Assembly: GCA_045589215.1 (NCBI GenBank)
Contig: JAZNOQ010000077.1
Span: forward strand, 1-24,768
Source: JAZNOQ01 sp045589215
GTDB taxonomy: Bacteria; Bacillota; Clostridia; Oscillospirales; CAG-272
Direction: 5' to 3'
Length of the DNA stretch: 24,768 bases
In this document: positions 21,948-24,768 of the stretch, in pieces
Layout of the letters: every line of letters starts with the position of its first letter
Position numbering within the stretch: the stretch's first letter is position 1
The notes under the pieces: model-generated
What the model saw: the letters and a program-made list of their open reading frames with translations, nothing else
Told to the model about the DNA's origin: nothing
Database searches by the model: none
Translations under genes and position numbers: made by a program

Positions 21948-23210
21948 ATGTCCTCATACAGCGAGCTTATAAAGAACTTTGAAAAGATCAGGGCATATAT
22001 GCGCGATTTCTACGTTTACGGCTTCAAGAGCCGCGATGAATACAGCGCGAAGAGCTCGCGCTCCTATGACGATGAGCGCCGTCGTCTTGAAAGCTGGCTT
22101 GGCGATCATATGAGCTTCGTTCGCACGCACGAGGGAAAGAACGTTTTCATTTCGATCGACAGCCGAACGATCAGGCATAACCCCCTCTATAACGCGTGGA
22201 AGGCGAAGAGCTTTACCGATCGGGACATTACGTTGCACTTTATTCTTTTCGATATTCTGTTCGATCCGTCTGTGAAGCGAACCATTGCCGAGCTAATTCA
22301 GGAGATCGATGAGAAATATTTGTCGGAATTTGATGAACCGATGATGCTCGACGAGTCTACCGTCAGAAAAAAGCTCAAGGAATACTGTGAGATCGGTATT
22401 ATAGCTTCAGAAAAGGAAGGCAGAAAGACGTACTACCGCCGAACGGAAAGCATCGACATTTCTGCGCTTAGTGACGTGCTTCATTATTTTTCGGAAGCCG
22501 CTCCGTGCGGCGTGATCGGCTCGTTTCTCCTCGACAAAGAGGAGAAGACCGACACCGACTTCTTTACGTTCAAGCACCACTACATAACGGGAGCCATAGA
22601 TAGCGGAATACTCTCAAGGCTTTTTGCCGCGATGAGAGAAAAGCGCGCCGTAACGGTATTGAATATGAGCCGCCATTTGGATCTGCCGAGAAAGAACAGG
22701 ATCGTGCCTCTGCGCGTGTTTATCAGTGTGCAGAGCGGCAGGCAGCATCTGCTTGCATATCTGCCCGAATACAATCACTTCCAGTCCTATCGGATCGACT
22801 ATCTGTCAGAGGTCATACTTGAAGAGCCCACTCCCCGCTTTGACGAGCTGCGTGCAGAGCTTGATCGTATGCAGAGCAAAATGTGGGGAGTCAGTGTGAA
22901 GCGAAACGCCTGGGGCGCGGAGCATCTTGAGCACGTAGAGTTTACGGTCAGGGTAGAGGACAACGAGGCGTACATCGTCAGACGCCTTGAACGCGAGAAG
23001 AGAGTCGGGACGGTTGAAAGGCTCGACGACCATACCTATCGCTTTTCTGCGGACGTGTATGACGCAAGTGAATTGATCCCTTGGATCAGGACCTTCATCT
23101 GCCGCATCGTTCAGATGAATTTTTCAAATCGGACGCTGGAAAACAAATTCAAGAAAGATCTTGAAGCAATGTACCATATGTACGGCATCGACGGGGAGGT
23201 GGCAGAATGA
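21948..23210 (+). CDS. WYL-domain regulator, first of a pair
   Basis: A 420-residue protein. The N-terminal part (about 1-190) has helical segments including TVRKKLKEYCEIGIIASEKE then GRKTYYRRTE (about 140-170), which looks like a winged helix with its wing, so it may bind DNA. The WYL domain lies at about 230-300: a beta-strand start RAVTVLNMSRHL, then RIVPLRVFISVQSGRQHLLA, then YLPEYNHFQSYRIDYLSEVI. WYL domains sense nucleic-acid or nucleotide ligands. The C-terminal extension (about 320-410) resembles the WCX part, with VEFTVRVEDNEAYIVRRLE. AAAGGAG precedes ATG 21948. Its stop overlaps the next start (ATGA). Confidence 0.85.
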   Translation: MSSYSELIKNFEKIRAYMRDFYVYGFKSRDEYSAKSSRSYDDERRRLESWLGDHMSFVRTHEGKNVFISIDSRTIRHNPLYNAWKAKSFTDRDITLHFILFDILFDPSVKRTIAELIQEIDEKYLSEFDEPMMLDESTVRKKLKEYCEIGIIASEKEGRKTYYRRTESIDISALSDVLHYFSEAAPCGVIGSFLLDKEEKTDTDFFTFKHHYITGAIDSGILSRLFAAMREKRAVTVLNMSRHLDLPRKNRIVPLRVFISVQSGRQHLLAYLPEYNHFQSYRIDYLSEVILEEPTPRFDELRAELDRMQSKMWGVSVKRNAWGAEHLEHVEFTVRVEDNEAYIVRRLEREKRVGTVERLDDHTYRFSADVYDASELIPWIRTFICRIVQMNFSNRTLENKFKKDLEAMYHMYGIDGEVAE

Positions 23211-24118
23211 TATTCAGCGAGCTTTATTCTGCGTATTATAATACCGTTGCCGCGATCATTTCTCGCATCATCGAGGGGGAGCATTCCGAAAGGGAGCTGC
23301 AAAAAATCGTATCGGATCACGCGTTTGGTGAAAGCATCCTGACGATCCTGCCGTCGCTCAAAACCGAAAAATGGCAGCTCGTCCATTCCGATATGACCAC
23401 CTCACTTAAGCACAAGCCCACAATGCCCCTGACCACGCTGCAAAAGAGGTGGCTGAAGGCGATCTCCCTTGATCCGCGCGTAAGGCTATTTGACGTGGAA
23501 TTTCCCGATCTCGGGGATACGGAGCCGCTGTTTACCCCCGACGATTATTATGTCTATGACAAGTACGGTGACGGTGATCCCTATTCGGACGAAGAATATA
23601 TCAGGCAGTTCAGGGTCATTCTTGAGGCGATCAAGTGCGGAACACAGATCAAGCTTGAGATGGAAAACCGTAACGGCAAGACCATGTTCATAAGATGCCG
23701 CCCCAAAAGGCTTGAATATTCCGAAAAGGACGATAAATTCAGAGTCGTTACGGCAGGATGGCATGCGGTTTCAACCATCAATATGGCAAAGATACGGGCG
23801 TGCGTCCATTATACGGGCGAGAAGCCTTTGGGAAGCGAGGAGCGAGAAAGGACGCAGGATACGGTTACGGTTAAGATCGTTGACGAGCGAAACGCACTCG
23901 AGCGGTTCATGCTTCATTTTGCCCATTTTGAGAAGCAAGCCGAACGGTTGGACAGGAATACCTATCTCGTGAAGATCAAATACGTGAAGGAAGACGAGCC
24001 CGAAATGGTCATCAGAATTTTGTCCTTCGGACCGCTCGCAGAGGTCCTCGGGTCGGAATCCTTCAAAAAATCAGTCATCGAGAAGCTTAAAAAACAGAAA
24101 AACTGCGGACTCAAGTAA
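23207..24118 (+). CDS. WYL-domain protein, second of a pair
   Basis: A 303-residue protein translated from an ATG overlapping the stop of the first WYL gene. It has a helical N-terminus (LYSAYYNTVAAIISRIIEGE, with SERELQKIV), then a segment TLQKRWLKAISLDPRVRLFD, then a WYL-like domain at about 140-205 (TQIKLEMENRNGKTMFIRCR, PKRLEYSEKDDKFRVVTAGW). A WCX-like C-terminus follows (TVTVKIVDERNALERFMLHF, with ILSFGPLAEVLGSESF). No complete helix-turn-helix is evident, so it may act as a partner of the first protein. Such pairs recur in Clostridia as co-encoded regulators. A terminator follows directly. Confidence 0.85.
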   Translation: MIFSELYSAYYNTVAAIISRIIEGEHSERELQKIVSDHAFGESILTILPSLKTEKWQLVHSDMTTSLKHKPTMPLTTLQKRWLKAISLDPRVRLFDVEFPDLGDTEPLFTPDDYYVYDKYGDGDPYSDEEYIRQFRVILEAIKCGTQIKLEMENRNGKTMFIRCRPKRLEYSEKDDKFRVVTAGWHAVSTINMAKIRACVHYTGEKPLGSEERERTQDTVTVKIVDERNALERFMLHFAHFEKQAERLDRNTYLVKIKYVKEDEPEMVIRILSFGPLAEVLGSESFKKSVIEKLKKQKNCGLK

Positions 24119-24120
24119 CG

Positions 24121-24150
24121 AGATGCCCCCTGAAAAGAGGGCATCTTTTT
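24121..24150 (+). terminator. Terminator of the WYL operon
   Basis: AGATGCCC (24121-24128) pairs with GGGCATCT (24139-24146), then TTTTGTTTT. Confidence 0.9.
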
Positions 24151-24162
24151 GTTTTGGCTTAG

Positions 24163-24218
24163 GAAATATTCCGTTTTCGCTTGCGAAACGCGGTTGTTCA
24201 AACCGCGAGGAATATTTC
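24163..24218. repeat. Perfect three-way-junction palindrome
   Basis: An outer 10-bp stem, GAAATATTCC (24163-24172) with GGAATATTTC (24209-24218), encloses two perfect hairpins: TTTCGC-TT-GCGAAA (24175-24188) and CGCGGTT-GTTCA-AACCGCG (24189-24207). Almost every base is paired. It could be a mobile palindromic repeat, a cruciform or a structured RNA. No second copy is in the window. Confidence 0.6.
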
Positions 24219-24309
24219 AGCACGGCACCAATTGACGTTCCATTTTTTGAAAAATTGTATGCGCCGTGTGTTTTCGCAGCTTTTTTTCCATGAAAAACGG
24301 CGAACAGAA

Positions 24310-24508
24310 TGGTAAAATATGCTTGCAAGGTTACTTCAAGCCGGTGTTTGAGTCAATCCTTCACAGCGGTGCACGAGGATGTTCCAAAGTGTATGCCAGA
24401 AGAACACTTGCACCTTGAGCCTGTCAAGCTCGATATTCGTGGGTTCGAATCCCACCGTATGCAATTATAGCATATCGCCAGCGGTTTGGAAGATTTGTCC
24501 TTCGGGAC
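24310..24508 (+). ncRNA. Structured RNA candidate with a tRNA-like T-arm
   Basis: TGG-TAAAAT (24310-24318) is an extended -10 promoter candidate. Downstream are a near-perfect stem ACTTCAA/TTTGAGT, GGTGCA pairing with TGCACC (about 24368-24414) enclosing TGTTC/GAACA, then GAGC-CTGTCAA-GCTC (24416-24430), which looks like an anticodon arm with anticodon GTC, then GTGGG-TTCGAAT-CCCAC (24439-24455), a textbook T-arm, then CGTATGCA. GTGTATG (24390-24396) could pair with CGTATGC only through several wobbles, and there is no normal D-arm, so it is not a standard tRNA. It could be a degraded tRNA, an att-site remnant or an unknown RNA. GTCC-TTCG-GGAC (24497-24508) may be its end. Confidence 0.35.
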
Positions 24509-24768
24509 GCAAAAAGAACGGTACACGAAATCGTGTGCGAGAACGTTTTTATTCAGACATTCGTTATCATTCGGCAAAGCGAGAAGTGCTTCGGTACATC
24601 TCGCAGAGCAATGCAAAAGCAAGCCTTGCCTGAGAATGGATACCGTGTTATCCCAAACAGTGCCAAAAGATTTCTTTCCGCACTGTGCAGGAGGCACTTA
24701 AATTTTCAGCCGCTGCTTTTGCATGAATGATAGCGGAATCAAACGAAATTATGATTGGAGTGATTATA
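24509..24768. other. Right-end stretch without a supported gene
   Basis: The short open frames here overlap in several phases and lack ribosome binding sites, so I call none. A small hairpin, ACACGA-AA-TCGTGT (about 24522-24535), is followed ten bases later by a T-run. GGAG at 24757-24760, near the right edge, may be the ribosome binding site of a gene starting outside the window. Confidence 0.4.

Noticed and set aside
24390..24463. A complete tRNA-Asp (anticodon GTC)
   Set aside because: The acceptor would pair only with three wobbles and there is no D-arm with the conserved GG, so I list it only as tRNA-like.
24353..24697. 114-codon minus-strand frame with RWDSNPR-like sequence
   Set aside because: RWDSNPR is the usual false translation of the antisense of a tRNA T-arm; it points to the tRNA-like element, not a protein.

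Overview
The window looks like a chromosomal segment from an anaerobic Gram-positive Firmicute of the class Clostridia, probably an uncultured gut or rumen lineage near Oscillospirales or Christensenellales. This rests on AGGAGG-type ribosome binding sites, sigma-A promoters, an AbrB/SpoVT-type regulator, RNase J, an Fe-S L-serine dehydratase, a SipW-type surface protein, a tiny Cys/Gly-rich membrane protein and paired WYL regulators. The genus is not identifiable from what is visible.

Region 1 (1-4250) holds the end of an FMN riboswitch with a RibU-like riboflavin transporter, then an overlapping operon: L-serine dehydratase, an unknown polytopic membrane protein and a one-domain biotin-protein ligase. 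A convergent AbrB-like regulator with two CxxC pairs follows. Region 2 (4250-11570) is mostly housekeeping: a short membrane protein, RNase J behind a long leader, a large membrane-anchored PrsA/SurA-like protein with an acidic, His-rich loop, a cysteine-rich protein, a 42-residue Cys/Gly membrane protein and a PTS EIIC-type permease. Region 3 (11587-13600) is a leftward GH20 hexosaminidase with a good promoter and a palindromic operator candidate.

Region 4 (13620-17460) is the most interesting. A complete tyrosine recombinase lies just upstream of a pair of 21-bp inverted repeats (14813-14833 and 15072-15092, one mismatch). Each repeat is itself a dyad with an asymmetric GTGT/ACAC core, as expected of tyrosine-recombinase crossover sites. 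The roughly 240 bp between them carry a near-consensus promoter pointing leftward and terminator hairpins. A gene for a secreted TasA/SipW-type, beta-helix-like surface protein starts 100 bp to the right. I read this as a phase-variable promoter switch, drawn here in the OFF orientation. A second, fixed promoter candidate outside the right repeat is the main complication.

Region 5 (17728-20880) has an orphan AP2-domain protein and an AraC-family regulator divergent from an alpha-galactosidase-like glycoside hydrolase, with back-to-back -35 boxes. Region 6 (20900-24150) is an operon of an ankyrin-repeat protein and two overlapping WYL-domain proteins. Region 7 (24150-24768) has no convincing gene. 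It holds a perfect three-way-junction palindrome and a structured, promoter-linked, tRNA-like element ending in a textbook T-arm.
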